Positions 9,576-21,518 of a stretch of 64,000 bases of DNA are shown one piece after another. Under the pieces are notes generated by a model. It was not told the DNA's origin. It saw only the letters and a list, made by a program, of their open reading frames with translations, and did no database searches. Source of the DNA: Maniola hyperantus (lineage: Eukaryota > Arthropoda > Insecta > Lepidoptera > Nymphalidae). Where the stretch lies: positions 7,648,720 through 7,712,719 of the forward strand of contig NC_048537.1 of NCBI RefSeq assembly GCF_902806685.2, written 5' to 3'. The number at the start of each line of letters is the position of its first letter. Within the stretch, counting starts at the first letter, position 1. Position numbers and translations under genes: made by a program.

Positions 9576-10764
9576 TTCTTTTGATGTTTTGGCTGCTAGA
9601 TAGCTAATGCAGAATTCTGAATTAATAGGTAATTTATGTCTGACCGTTGGCAGTGGGGTCGATGTCTTATAAATAGCTAGGGGCGATTCAAAATGGAAAC
9701 TTAAAATAACACTTCAATAAATGTGTATAATTAACTTGTCTCTGTTTTAAATGGACGAAGGACTTTTATGTGTACTTTGAATTCTTCATTTCTCACAGTC
9801 ATAGCTAATAGCATAACGTAGGTACTTACTATTACGCTTTTCTTGATTCCTCTGCAAACAGTTCTTGGTTTTGCAAATGAATATGTTGGCGTTTGTCCTA
9901 AAACAACAATCGAACGAATCGGTTGGAGTGATACGGGTTCTTTGACTTGCATTATCATACTGTTGAATTGAAAGTTGCTCTAGTGCTTCAGATCAACACT
10001 GTTAGTACCTATTTGTTTTTATATGCTAATTAGATGTTCTAGCTCTATAAATTCCTAAGCCTTAGAACTGTTTTATGACTTCGCCCCCGGAACTTACATT
10101 TTCCGAGATAAAAAGATAATCTATATCACTCTCCAGATGTTTCTATATCCATGCAAAAAAATACGCCAATCCGTTGCTCCGTTGCGGCGTGATTGAAGGA
10201 CAACCAATAAACCTTTGATTTACACTTGTTTATGTAATATCCATCCATCCATCAGCCTGTTTGCGTCCACTGCTGGACATAGGCCAATTCCACGCCCGCG
10301 CCACCAAACACGGTTATACATTATGTAATATAGCTGACACTAAATCTGTAGGTATGTATGAGATCAAACTTTTTTCACATTTTGTCCTCAAACTAAGAAT
10401 ATAGCACCTTACAATGGATAGGTAGGTACCTATCTACATGCCTGTGTGAAATATTCAGCAGGTAATTTTGCGTACATTTTCACGAATACCGCCATAACTC
10501 CTGATACCCTTCGCGAATATCAAGATGTAACTAAGAAATATCTTGGCATCTGTTAAATCTCGCGAGTAATTTATATTGAGCTCAGGCGTAGGTAACGAAC
10601 ACATTGCGTGCCACATGAAGGTCATTAAAATAAGGGCCGAATCTCACGTGTCATCCGAGGAACATGGGTGCTTTTTAACGAGCCATAGAGAATAGATATT
10701 TTAAGTAATCAAGATCGTGTTTTTTATTGTTCATTGGCAGGACACATCGCTATGTTCAATTGTT
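9576..10764. other. Intergenic with a short RTE LINE tail remnant
   Basis: No gene seen. Holds the RTE-type 3' fragment at 10233-10310 (listed separately) and a short Lep1-like stretch near 10080-10200 ('cttacattttccgagataaaaag'). Confidence 0.5.
10233..10310 (-). mobile_element. RTE-type LINE 3' end remnant
   Basis: On the minus strand this reads 'ggcctatgtccagcagtgga' followed by a short GATG-repeat tail, the same 3' end as the RTE remnant at 56640-57735 on the plus strand. Only the last 80 bp or so is present, as expected from 5'-truncated retrotransposition. Confidence 0.7.
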
Positions 10765-11160
10765 CCATAGATGATGCCCGCGACTTCTTAGGTGTGGTTT
10801 TAGGGGTTTAAAAATACCGTTGGAACTCCTTGATTTTCCGGAACAAAAACTAGCCCATGATATTCCCCGGTATGCAAGACACAGACAGATACACTTTCGC
10901 ATTAATTGCAATAATCTGTCTGCTAGCTTTTCACGGCCCCTCCGTTTAACCGATTTTGACGTGGTACATTTGGTTGATATCTTAAAAAAACGTACCTAAT
11001 TCCACACTGATGATGTTGTAGGTATCGTCTGATTAGTACGAAGATAGCTTGCATCTCGTGTACCGATATAGTCTACTTTTTATAGCGAAAAATCAGAGTG
11101 CCCTTAGGATTTTTACAAAATCTGCATCCCCGCGGTCGAAGTCGCGGGCATCAGTATTTA
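10765..11160. mobile_element. Two Lep1-type Helitron fragments in opposite orientation
   Basis: A minus-strand fragment (about 10767-10900, 'gatgatgcccgcgacttc' onward) abuts a plus-strand fragment (about 10905-11155, 'ctgctagcttttcacggcccc' to 'gtcgcgggcatcag'). Together they form a loose head-to-head inverted pair. Non-coding. Confidence 0.6.
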
Positions 11161-13984
11161 GATAATGATATAAATGATGATGCGAATTCCTGTATAATGT
11201 AACAGAAGTCATCACTTGCCCCCATATTGTAAATGAGCTCGACACGATGTCATTACGGGCACTTTTGAATCTGTAATCTTAATTGCGCCATTTGAGATAA
11301 TTTAGACTCCCATTATGTGAAATAAAGTCATGTCCCATGACACTCTTTGATTAACTCGACAACCGTGATAAAAGTGTATAAGGTGCTTTTATAAACGATT
11401 TTATATAAAGAGCTATGAAGTTAGACATTTTTCTATGTATCTACTATCTATATAGAGTAGTTCACGTTTCAGAGGCGGAAATATTTCCTACTTTGTGGTA
11501 GGAAACCCCAGGCGGAGTCTGGCACTGTTATAGTTACGAATACCTACTAATATGAGAAATTTATCCTCCTAATTTAATTAATTTTTTTATTGGCTATAAT
11601 CTAATGCCTAACCTAATAAACGATGACTCAGAATCATGAGAATTGAAAAATGCAAGATCGCACACAGTTCACTGGAGTAGGAAAATGGGAACCAGAATTA
11701 AAGAGCAGATGAAAAGATTGTTCCTTTCACTGTAGATTAAAATATCTTTATAGAATAGTACAAGCGTAATATGATCATCAACGTACATCGAAGCAGCCTT
11801 AAATTCATTTACGCCTGACACGGATGTGACATGAAATGTTTGAACAGGGTCCTGTGTAATCGAGGTTCAGTTAAACACACAAGTTGCTCAACTGACGCAA
11901 ACACTTTCAGCAAACTCAGTATCGGGCTAATCGAATCGACCTATAACTTGCCAGCGTGTCGTAAATACGGTCCACTTTATTATCTACGAGACTCAACGGC
12001 GTCGCTCCCGACTCCCGGATGAGATGTTACTCACTAACTTACTGGTACATGCACTTAATTGAAATACTGTCCGACATTTACACTTACAACATAACTAATT
12101 CAATATTGCTCACTATTTTCGTTTTCGAGCGTGCTAGTTTCTATGCGCAGTCTAGTGCTGTTTTCTAATAAGGCAAGTGGAAAAGGAAAGGACCAAAATA
12201 AAAAATATTTGAAATAATTACATTAGGATAAACACGTATTTTACAAAATGCAATAAGTAAAAGCAAAATATCACAAAAAATATTCAAAATTCTTAAATAA
12301 ATGATGATAAATAATCGTCAGCACAAAAATAACATCATAACAATACATCGTTCGGAAATAATAAAAGTTAAGAGTTAAATGCTGCAATTGAAAAACAAGA
12401 ACGAAGACCGTGGTAACCACAACGCCAAACACCGGCTGATATGACAGCGGGCAGTGCATGTTTAATACACAGTCTAAAAGAAAAAGATAGACTCATAAAC
12501 GGGTCTACTCATACTAACATAACTCATAAAAATAGACAATAAAGACACCACTTATGGCCGCAAAACTCGCAGGAGGCGCAAGCTTCCACAAGAGTTGCAT
12601 TTTGCAATACTGAAAATGCAAAAGATAGCAGCCCGCATTGAGTGCAACGTACATAATACGTAAGCTCAAAGGCCACACAGTGCTTGATCTATGCTTAAAT
12701 CATCAGCATTTATCAATGTTCCTGATGCGACTCAATCTGAAGCTGATGTACATACTTTGTAAAATCATTCAAATCGCATTAGTTCCTGGTTCGTGCGACG
12801 GCAGCCCAGCATGTTTAACAAATCAAGAGAAGCCGACTTCAAAAATAAAGCCGATCGTTATATCACCTAAATGTCTGTGCTATGCCACTCTGTATGCACA
12901 TCACGTGCACAAAACTGACTTCACTTTTGGTAAACACGATTGTTCGGAGCGCAGTCAATTTTTGCTTTAGTCTGTATTTTCATGGAATTTTATGCTTTTA
13001 ACTGGCCTCTGTCAGTCGCTGCTTTAATTGAATCGCACGTCAGCCTCGTGACATACGAGGGCCGATCAGCCAAGTCAAAACTCCCCGAAAGCAATTTGGT
13101 CTGTCCGTTTCAAATTTATCTCGTATTATTCCAATTTAAGTGTGATGTGATGTAGTGAAAATTTTAAAAACTCACGACCGCACGCTACGATTACCTCTAC
13201 CCGTAAAAAAGCAAAAAACCGCATCAAAATCGACATATTTAAAAACTCTAAAACACGATAGTAATTATATTATATTCACTGAAGCAATACCGATACCTTA
13301 ACTCCCATTTGCTCGGAAATTGCTTCACTACAGAATAAAAGATTAATTCATTACAGTCCTGAGCAGGAGGGCTGTAATCGGCTCTGTCAGCACGCCAGCA
13401 ATTTCCAAGAGAACTGTAATAGAAATTGCTGGACAGTTTCATACTGTTGACAAGGTTCTTTAATTGAGTGTAGACCACGTGTAGACTTACATAAATTAGG
13501 TTTTCTAGGTAGGTACACGATTTTATTAATATTCTGAATTATTAGCATTCCACAAACATTTAGCTTAGAAACATACATATTAGCATGTCGATGACGCGAC
13601 CTTGGCATTTTTACCTATCCCTAAATCGCCCAACGCGCCTAAAGACGTTTTGACTCTATTACCTACTTATTTGCATTGGTAAAATATAGGTAATGACCGA
13701 AGATCATATCAAAGATACTGTTACACTCTTCCGCAACATTGGACTTTTCTAAGTCGTATTTCGAGAACTACTTAGTGCTCACTTAGTTATAACTTAAACC
13801 AATAACATAATTGGCAGGTAGCGGCGCGCAGAGATTGCAGATTGCGATCTGCACGTCGATGATCCATTAAGGGTGAACCAGGGTGAACCTGTTTCACACT
13901 AAGCGCACGATCGTTCCTTCACTCCACTAACGACTACCATATAGGTACATAGGTAGTTTGTGATGAGCTGTTCAAATATCCATC
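11161..13984. other. Intergenic 2.8 kb, no gene seen
   Basis: Several ORFs of 60-110 codons occur on both strands (for example 12638-12970 plus and 13387-13608 minus) but none shows a domain, a signal peptide or splice-flanked conservation. Base composition is AT-rich and even. I call nothing here. Confidence 0.5.
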
Positions 13985-14212
13985 AATGTATTTATCAAAA
14001 TAAATATACTTAAGGAAAAGCTGACTGACTGATCTATCAACGCACAGCTCAAACTACTGGACGGATCGGGCTGAAATTTGGTATGCAGATAGCTGTTGTG
14101 ACGTAGACATCCGTTAAGAACGGAAAAATTTAAAAATTCATCCCCTAAGGGGGTCAAATAGGGATTTGAAATTTGTGTAGTCTTGTTGTAAGTCACGAGC
14201 ATAAGCTAGTTA
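13985..14212 (+). mobile_element. Lep1-like Helitron variant with GACT tract
   Basis: Shares 'gctgactgactgatctatcaac', 'aaactactgga', 'gctgaaatttggtatgcagatagct', 'gacatccgttaagaa' and 'ccctaagggggt' with 44403-44600, and ends in 'agctagt', the CTAG-type Helitron end. Non-coding. Confidence 0.65.
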
Positions 14213-15728
14213 CATAATGAAACTGTAGGTTATTGGAACTTCATAAATATAATTTAATAAAAACTTCTTAATTCTTCCATTTGCCTACAAAACTTTAATG
14301 CTCATTTTGGGTTTTCACAAAATTAATATCTCGTATCCGCAAAGCGCGCAGGTACACGGAACTTCAAAACATGAGCGAACTTTCTGGAGACACGAAAGGA
14401 GGAAATTTAATATTCCTGCGGCATGTATGCAGTTATCTAACTCATAACACAAACTCACTCGGAACTGGGGCTGGATATTACACATAATACGGGCCACATT
14501 TGAACTAACGAGAGTCCAGCTCACCTTAACCTTTATTGTATTATGTCGATGGTGTCAAATATCCTTCTGTAATACGATATTGTTACACGACTGCCCAAAA
14601 AAACGAGTGTAATGCTTTCAGAGTGTATGTATGTGAGTTTCTTTATTCCACCATAAATTCTAAATGCTTGAACAGATTTGGATGTATGTGGTGTCGTTAA
14701 TAACCTTAGGTCTTGGACGATAACCACTCGTACGTCATCATCCCGAGTGACACTGGCTAAATTTTTTTTGAAAAAATCAATGTGGCGACAGTATGGCGCC
14801 ATTTTCAAAAGTGCAGAAGCCGGGCAGTCGTTTTTTTATTTATTTTTTAATCACACCGTATTATTTTCGTAAAAAATAAGATAGATTATTCTCGTTCCAA
14901 GCTTAAGATTGCCAGCTTTTCTATTAATTGCAGCAATATGCAAATTATTTAAAGCAGAAATAATCTACTGTCGCTAGCTTCGCCGAGCAATCAGTTCCTG
15001 TCACAAAACCGTTGACTGACGCCCCGCCCTGAGCATCATTACCGCCTACTTGTTTACGCAATACGGCACTATGCAGTTCACTCAACTTCTCTTATCTATT
15101 ACTAGCTTTTCCGTGAATTTTTAGCTTCATTCGCTTGTATTTAGGTTTTAAAGACCTCTTTAGAGTTTCTCAAATCCTTTTCCTCAAGTTTCGGGACCCA
15201 GCGAATTGAATTATATACTTAATAATGTCAGTCAGTCAGTTTCTTCTTTATACATAATATGTCTAAGCTACATAGTACATATTGCAATCGGTAAAATGAC
15301 AAGTACAAAATAAATAAACTTCAAATAACTGAGTTTACAAACTAGGTTACCTAGGGTTGTCAACTATTTTTTCAACAACCTTCTCACATGGAAATTTCAA
15401 GTTTTTAGGTACATTGGTTTAAGCTGTGCATTGTCTTTCAGTCAGTGACGGTACTGTCACTGTGAGTGGTATATTACTTACGTATAGATTTAAAAAACCG
15501 TTTTTTTCCTTTTGAGGTACGGAACCCTAAAAGTTAACCAGGACGTACAATTAGGACATTTCAATTCTGATCAAGTTACTTTTAAACATTAAACTACAAT
15601 ATTGGTTTGATACTAACAATAGGTACTAACTTGATTGCAAATAGATAGAGTTTACAATAAAAGGCGTTATTTGTCATGTAGAACTTATATAGTCAATAGA
15701 ACGAAACAACAGACCATTTAAAGCTTAC
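14213..15728. other. Intron or flank 3' of the NtA-like exon; no coding exon seen
   Basis: If the NtA-like gene continues leftward this is its first intron. I see no second exon. About 15495-15535 is the 'ggtacggaaccctaaaag' end of a family D repeat. The 64- to 91-codon ORFs here carry no motif. Confidence 0.5.
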
Positions 15729-16230
15729 CTTTTATCGCCGCTTCGATTATATCAATGTTCCGTAGAGTCATCAAAACGGGTTCCATCACTAAATTCAATC
15801 CCATTGACAAGTCATCCCGGTGTCTTTCAGTCAAAAATATGGCGTAAGTTCGAACACGCAACGGCGGACACTTGAATTTCTTTGAACTATGCACTAAAAC
15901 TGTAGCGTCACTAAAACGTAATGACTCTGCTTTACCAAATTTCACACCAACACCGACTTCGTTCAAATCACCCTTTAACACCCTACGGATATTCACTTTG
16001 TATAAACGTGTATCATCCCCAGAGCTCACGCGGTATACTTTCCCAGTAAATATATATTTCGAACTCAGAGTGACGTGTTTTATTAAAACTTTGTCGTAGC
16101 TGATATTCGTGTTGCAGATAGATGTGCGTCGACGTCTGTAGGGTGTTCTTGCGTGATCCGATGATTGCACGTCCGTGTTGACAAGGTGCATCGAGAGTGC
16201 CAACAATATTAATGTTGCCGTGGCCCGCAT
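15729..16230 (-). CDS. First coding exon of a secreted protein with an agrin NtA-like domain (gene incomplete)
   Basis: The minus strand starts at the ATG at 16230 ('tccaccATG') and encodes 167 complete residues before a consensus donor (AAAAG|GTAAGC, phase 1). Residues 1-19 form a signal peptide ('MRATATLILLALSMHLVNT'). After a basic 'RTPYRRRRT' linker, residues about 40-165 match the layout of agrin's N-terminal NtA domain, an OB/TIMP-like laminin-binding fold. Supporting segments are 'YIFTGKVYRV', 'YKVNIRRVLKGD', 'YAIFL' and the closing 'LMTLRNIDIIEA', compared with the agrin pattern LTG-V, a VxxxLKG strand and an LRNLEEVE end. Domain assignment is from memory of the family. The next exon is not found to the left, so the rest lies outside the window or in a region I cannot read. 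It sits 8.5 kb downstream of the agrin-like gene in the same orientation, so it cannot be that transcript's 5' exon. Confidence 0.68.
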
Positions 16231-17174
16231 GGTGGACTGGTACAATAACTGGAGAGAATGAATAGAAGTGAGCTATAGCGAGTATCAGATCGGATTACTT
16301 ACAGATCATGCGCGATTCGCATTCATTCGCGACTCTCGATTAAAGATTAGAACCAGTATGTTGGGTTGAAGCGTGCGCACGGGCGCAGGCCGCGCCGGAG
16401 GCTGTCACCGCGCCGTGCAGGCTCTCACCCACTCACTCCAGATCGTTCACCTACCCCACATATTACCATACTGATTAGTCCCGCGTCAAATAGCACCACA
16501 CACCTTGTAATAAGACACCAGGTGATTGGAGAATACATCTATCAGCAATACTATCTTGATTTGTTGCGGTTACTTGATCGCTAAATTTATGGACGCTTTT
16601 TTTCCTTTTTCCGTATTAACGAAGAGAAAACGATTTGTTTCTTTTTTATTCCAGGTGTCCCATATCGTGTTTTGAAATCTTAAATATTCAAACCGCAGAA
16701 AAAATTAAACATCAATCAAGGGCAAAAAAAAAGTTATTAACGTCGTGACGAGCCTTACGGCACAGAAATTTTACATCGTATCATTACAGGTCATCGGCAG
16801 AATATTATGTTTTTGTTGGTAAACAACCTCAGCAGCAGAAAGTTATCACGGCGTAGGTACGAGACGACATCAAAAATCAATTTGTTGCCTTTCAGAAAGC
16901 TTGCCGCTGTTTTTGCAGAAAAACAAATCTGTCTTGTTATAAACCTAATTTATTACAGCCAATTAGGGTCGAGGAGGCGTGACAGTTAATGTGATTGTGG
17001 ACGCGTTCCACTTTGACTAAAAAACCCCAATGTTTAATCTTATGAACGCGAGAAGATTGCGGACAAATTTTAACAAAATATAACGCTATAAGTATAATAT
17101 TTAGGTACGCTTAGGAATTAATGAGAGTTTTTTTGAGGAAAGTACAATAATAAAGGCTGTAGATACCTACTACT
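16231..17174. other. 5' flank of the NtA-like gene; no other gene seen
   Basis: Immediately upstream of the start codon (in minus sense) is a short GC-mixed leader. About 16360-16460 is moderately GC-rich. I could not identify a TATA box or a clear initiator. The remaining DNA is AT-rich without recognised repeats. Confidence 0.45.
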
Positions 17175-17177
17175 GAT

Positions 17178-17395
17178 ATATGGCGGCACGGCTTTGCCGG
17201 TAGGGTGGTAACCCTACCGGCAAAGCCGTGCCACCAAGCGATTTAGCGTTCCAGTACGATGACGTGTAGAAACCAAAGGGGTATGGGTTTAATAATGACT
17301 GCCATACCCCTTCCAGGTTAGCCCGCATCCAACTTAGATTGATTGTATCATCACTTGTCACATTGCAGTCAAGGGTTAACTTCTATGTTATCTGA
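17178..17395 (+). mobile_element. SINE-C fragment with a short palindromic head
   Basis: Carries the SINE-C body ('agaaaccaaaggggtatggg', 'ccataccccttccaggtta', 'gcagtcaagggttaac'). Its left end is a near-perfect hairpin at about 17181-17236, in which 'ggcacggctttgccggtagg' is followed by its reverse complement. This is probably two opposite SINE fragments fused head to head. Confidence 0.7.
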
Positions 17396-17814
17396 ATAAA
17401 TAAATAAAATAAAAAAAGATATTTCAACGTTCACAAGGGTCGAAACTCGAAACGCACGTGGGGTCATTAAATTAAAATTCGTGCCTACAAAGGCGCTCTA
17501 GTGGTGTTGCAATTAATATGAAAATCTCTGGACAATATTTATGACACGGACAGAGGCGAAATTATACCGGATTTTAATATTTACTGACGGCCCGTATTTT
17601 ACACAACGAGGGGATTACGTGCAAAATATAAACGTAAGCTGCGTTATCCAAATTTAATGGACGCAATTTGACACTTGGTCATGCGCGCTCCTTGAAACTA
17701 CTATGTACGAACAGACAATAATATCTATCATTAATAATATTAAAAATAATAAATACTTAGGTAGGTTTAAACTATCAAGAGGTTGGCATTGATGATATGT
17801 AGTTAAACCTATTT

Positions 17815-18035
17815 GATGTCAGGTGGGAGTCTTCTGCCGTGGCTAGTTACCTATCTACCACCCTAGTTACCGGCAAAGCCGTGGCGTCTAATTAAACGTT
17901 TCGGTACTGACTACTGATGCAGTTTAGAAATCTATAAAGGATTATGGGTTTGATAAAACTGCCATACCCCTTCCAAATTAGCTCGCTTTCATCACTTACC
18001 ATCACGTGAGATCGCAGTCAAGAGCTAACATGTAA
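17815..18035 (+). mobile_element. SINE-C, degraded and 5'-truncated
   Basis: Contains 'ccgtggctagttac', 'accggcaaagccgtgg', 'ccataccccttcc' and 'gtgagatcgcagtcaagagct' in SINE-C order; the tRNA-like head is missing. Confidence 0.7.
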
Positions 18036-18099
18036 TGAAATAAAAAACCTAAGAAATATCTCCTAATAGGCTTCTTTTAGAGAGGCGTGTGCAATGCTC

Positions 18100-18303
18100 A
18101 TAGTACAGTTAAGTATATCTGGCAGGAAATATTGTACATCGACTCTGCATCGAACTTTAGAAAGAGGTTTCTGCTTCATGTCACTGTCACTCATACCTAT
18201 GTGTCGTTTCACCGGTCTCAAGGACAGAAACAATGCTCTACGAAACTGGTATCTCGTTCTGTAATTCGACATGCAATATTTTTTGCTGGGTACTATAATA
18301 GCT
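18100..18303. mobile_element. TA-flanked MITE (Tc1/mariner-like), diverged
   Basis: Inverted ends of about 'tacagttaag...ggcaggaaatattgtacatcga' and its counterpart 'cgacatgcaatattttttgctgggtactata'. The core 'gtgtcgtttcaccggtctca' through 'acaatgctctacgaa' matches copies at 19803-20012, 22063-22235 and 47419-47597. Confidence 0.7.
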
Positions 18304-18589
18304 ATATCATGCGTCGTTACTTACCATAAGGTGTGATGGTAGGTAGTCAACTCCAAGCTATAACAAGGATATAGCTACATAATACCTTAAATAAAACTTT
18401 ACCTCAGGTATATATTAAATTTCTATTCTTTAGAAGTTAATAGGTAGTTAATTACTTAAAGATGTAGGTAGGTACCTCATAGATAGAACTACAAGATATC
18501 TCCCTCACCTACTGTTTGAGTTATTAACAAACATACCTGTACCTACCTAATACATCAAATCCCTGAAATACAGCCCATATCGCATTCTA

Positions 18590-19300
18590 TCTGTGCATTG
18601 CAAAAGAGTTAACCTCTCTAAGCAAAGGTAGGTACATACGAGGATAATTTCCAACATGTTCGCAGCGATTATTTTCACAACTGCCACCGGAGTGCGGCCG
18701 TGTGATATATGAGGGAGGCTACGTTTACGTTTTCCAAATAATCTCTCCGCTCGGAAATAATAACCCGCGAATAAACACAAAGGCTGCGGTAGCGCAGAGA
18801 ACCGTAAAGGTGCAACCACATTTGGGCTTACCCCGAATTTCAACTCATGAAATCAATGAATGCGACATCGAGTCAAACAATCCATAGTACTTAGTGCTAA
18901 TATTATAAATTTGGAACTGTGTCAGTCTTATTTTCTGTTACCTTTTCACGGCGTTTTCTTTTTAATTCGTGCATTTCAAAAGAATGAGATAGGTAGAGGT
19001 AGAGAGAGGTACAAGAATAATTTCCAACATGTTCGCAACGAATGTTTTCACCTCTGCCAGCGGAGTGCGGCTGTGTGATAGGTATATGAGGGACGCTACG
19101 TTTACGTTTTCCAAATAATCTCTCCACTCGGAAATAATAACCCGCGAATAAACATAAAGGCTGTGGTAGCACAGAGAACCGTAAAGGTGCAACCACATTG
19201 GATTTATCCAGCGTGTCAACCACGGAGTACAAAATATAAGGTGTCAACTCATGAAATCATAAATGGGACATCGAGTCATACAATCCACACTAGTGCTAAT
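18590..19300. repeat. Tandem duplication, unit about 373 bp, non-coding
   Basis: Unit A (about 18590-18905) and unit B (about 18967-19300) share long near-identical blocks such as 'ataatttccaacatgttcgc', 'gctacgtttacgttttccaa', 'ggaaataataacccgcgaat' and 'gagaaccgtaaaggtgcaac'. The offset is 373 bp. ORFs on either strand lose frame between the units, so I regard it as non-coding. It lies 2.4-3.1 kb upstream (in gene sense) of the NtA-like start codon and could be a duplicated regulatory segment; that is inference only. Confidence 0.75.
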
Positions 19301-19802
19301 CTACCTACAGGATGGAAAAAAACTATGGTGCCCCCAGGGGAACTAATCTGTCTGCTTTTCTGTTTAACGACTGGCAACTGGTAAGTACTGCCTCAATTTT
19401 AACAATTCAACAGGATGAAGAAAAATAACTTATTTCCTTCAGCTAAATAGTGATTGTGTAGGTATATACGCCTGCCAGATGCCAGGTGCCAGTAGGTGAA
19501 GCCTCGCTTGTGTGCGTGCTTTTTTAAATTTTAGCTCCAAACTAGATTAACTGTCGTGAAGTGGCACTGCGGAATACGAATACCAAGCATAAAGTGAAAT
19601 CGTATTTTTTTAGATAGTAGGTACATGTTGCCAGTTCACAGTCGATATGAACCGAATTAAACACATTTTTAGCGTGCGTTGTGTGTGTAGGTGCACAGAT
19701 AGACATGCTATTAAAATAGTATGCTTATTAGCATGCTTGAAATGAGCGTGCTCTCTTGTGAAAAGCAGTAGGTTTACTGGTTTTAAGCATGTTCTTGGAT
19801 AA

Positions 19803-20012
19803 GCATGCGCGGTAGAAAATAATGTACCTACTTACATCGGCATTTAGAGTGACATTTCGGCTTTGTAGAGCGTTGTGTCAAGGGTGTGTCTATCACTCAT
19901 ACCTATATGACATTGTGTCGGTCTCAACGACAGAGACAATGCTCTACAAATCCGCTATCTCCTTCTAAAGGTCGATGTACAGCGATTATTTTCTACCACG
20001 TAGGTACTGTAC
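19803..20012. mobile_element. TA-flanked MITE (Tc1/mariner-like)
   Basis: Ends 'gcgcggtagaaaataatgta' and inverse 'gcgattattttctaccacg', with the shared core 'tcggctttgtagagcgttgt', 'gtcggtctcaacgacagag' and 'ctatctccttctaaaggtcg'. Same family as 22063-22235. Confidence 0.75.
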
Positions 20013-20374
20013 ACACATGCTACTAGGTAGCATTTGCTCGAAAAAGCATTCTTTTGTGCTATTATTGCGCATTTCTATCTGCACCTTTTTTTAAACATGT
20101 GTATCAGCACCTTTAATTCCGATGCGAAAGCCCTGTTAATAATACTCGTGGCTTTCGCGCTAATTCTGCGCCAAGAGAGAAATCTATGAGATTGCTCGCT
20201 GCCATGAGAGATTGCTCTCTTCTCTGGAGCCTGTTGCGCCACTTTATTCACAATTAGTATTCTATTACAAACTAGCGACGTATAAATTAAAAACTGGCAA
20301 CTCTTGACGCGAGCTTGGTAGGAAACTTGAAACTCTTTCCTACAACTTTTCCACGTTATGGACTAAGAGCCAGC

Positions 20375-20895
20375 GCGTGCCAGACCTTCGTTATTTTATA
20401 AAAGCTGAAAGTTTCTCTGCGTATTGTCCCCAATACATGGAGGAACGGACCAGTGACTATGAAGTTTATTTTTATTTTATTTTTATTTTACTCGTTTTTT
20501 GCAATCAACAGCGATATATACAATATAATTTTACATAATATCAGAGTGAAAATAAGGCTACAAGTAATAAATAGGATTACAATTTTTTACAGATTACTTA
20601 AATAGATGAGAAGTTTAGATCATTGTGGCTTTGGGAGTTAACAGGTAATGAAGTTGTAAAAATCTTATACGTTAAAGTACCTATAGTCATTTTTTTTTAT
20701 ATTTTCTTTGGAATAGTATAAGAAATCACGTCATGCATTGCCAGCCACCTAGTGTCGTGGCAACTCCTTAAAGTTAAACTCCCAAAGCCACCATGATTCA
20801 AACTTCATAGTCGCTGATCGTTCCTCCCTGTGTTGGGGACAATACGCAGAAAAACTTTCAGCTTTTATAAAATAACGAAGGTCTGGCACAAGCTG
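20375..20895. mobile_element. Inverted-repeat element, arms about 90 bp
   Basis: The left arm (about 20380-20470) and right arm (about 20797-20888) are close reverse complements: 'gccagaccttcgttatttta' / 'taaaataacgaaggtctggc', 'gcgtattgtccccaa' / 'ttggggacaatacgc', and 'gactatgaagttt' / 'aaacttcatagtc'. The centre is AT-rich and has an inner inverted pair (20622-20641 against 20766-20785). One arm-like copy also lies at 22640-22745. No transposase ORF. Confidence 0.8.
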
Positions 20896-21340
20896 CCTCT
20901 CTCTCTATTAGCCTTAATTTTGTATATCTACGTATTAAAAATCAATCAAAGCTCGCTAGCTGTGCAAGAGAGATGCAAGTATATACTCGTACTTATATAG
21001 GTAGAGTCTCATCTATTTAGGTACCTATTTAAGTAAAATCAAGCATGCGTAAAGAACAACCGGATGACTAGAGGTAGGTAGGTAATAGGTATACCGTAGG
21101 CATCGTGGCTCAGTGCGCGTCAAGTGCCTCGGTCTGCCTCGGTGGAGGATGTCACAGCGATAATTAAACATTCCACCGCGCCACTTCATATTAACTCGTT
21201 TGAAAATTCTAACAATGTCGTACCCACCAGGCATTTTCTATGAAAATGTTAAGCGGCATATTACATTGTACAATAGCCCACATAGCGTTCGCTTAATCGT
21301 TCAAAATTTTGAAAGCAGTTTTCCTATGTAGGTGCTTTAA
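20896..21340. other. Intergenic, no gene seen
   Basis: A slightly GC-richer patch at 21090-21190 has an open minus-strand frame with two cysteines, but no domain could be recognised and no splice sites support it. Nothing is called. Confidence 0.45.
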
Positions 21341-21518
21341 GAGCCTCAATAGCTCAATCGGTATAGGAGTGGACTGAAAACCGAAAGGTCGACGGTTCAA
21401 ATCCCGCCCGTTGCACTATTGTCGTACCTACTCCTAGCACAAGCCTGACGCTTAATTGGAGAGGAAAGGGGAATATTAGTCATTTAATATGGCTAATATT
21501 CTTTAAAAAAAAAAAAAA
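21341..21518 (+). mobile_element. SINE-A with tRNA-Phe-like head and poly(A) tail
   Basis: The head has an A box ('tagctcaatcgg', about 21350), an anticodon-loop-like 'actgaaaacc' and a B box ('ggttcaaatcc', about 21394). The body is followed by an oligo(A) tract at 21504-21518. A tail and a non-tRNA body show it is a SINE, not a tRNA gene. A second copy lies at 49935-50055 on the minus strand. Confidence 0.9.

Noticed and set aside
15729..16230. NtA-like exon as exon 1 of the Kazal/laminin-G agrin gene
   Set aside because: It is on the same strand but 3' of the Kazal and laminin-G exons, which have their own signal-peptide exon at 34814-34883.
18547..19247. Two similar minus-strand ORFs in the tandem duplication as a duplicated exon
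   Set aside because: The shared reading frame shifts between the two units and no phase-consistent splice sites were found.
21025..21234. Possible EGF-like exon of the agrin-like gene on the minus strand
   Set aside because: Only two cysteines, stops in alternative frames, and no matching acceptor/donor pair.
21341..21415. Possible tRNA-Phe gene
   Set aside because: A and B boxes and a GAA-like anticodon loop are present, but the acceptor stem does not pair and the sequence runs into a SINE body with a poly(A) tail.
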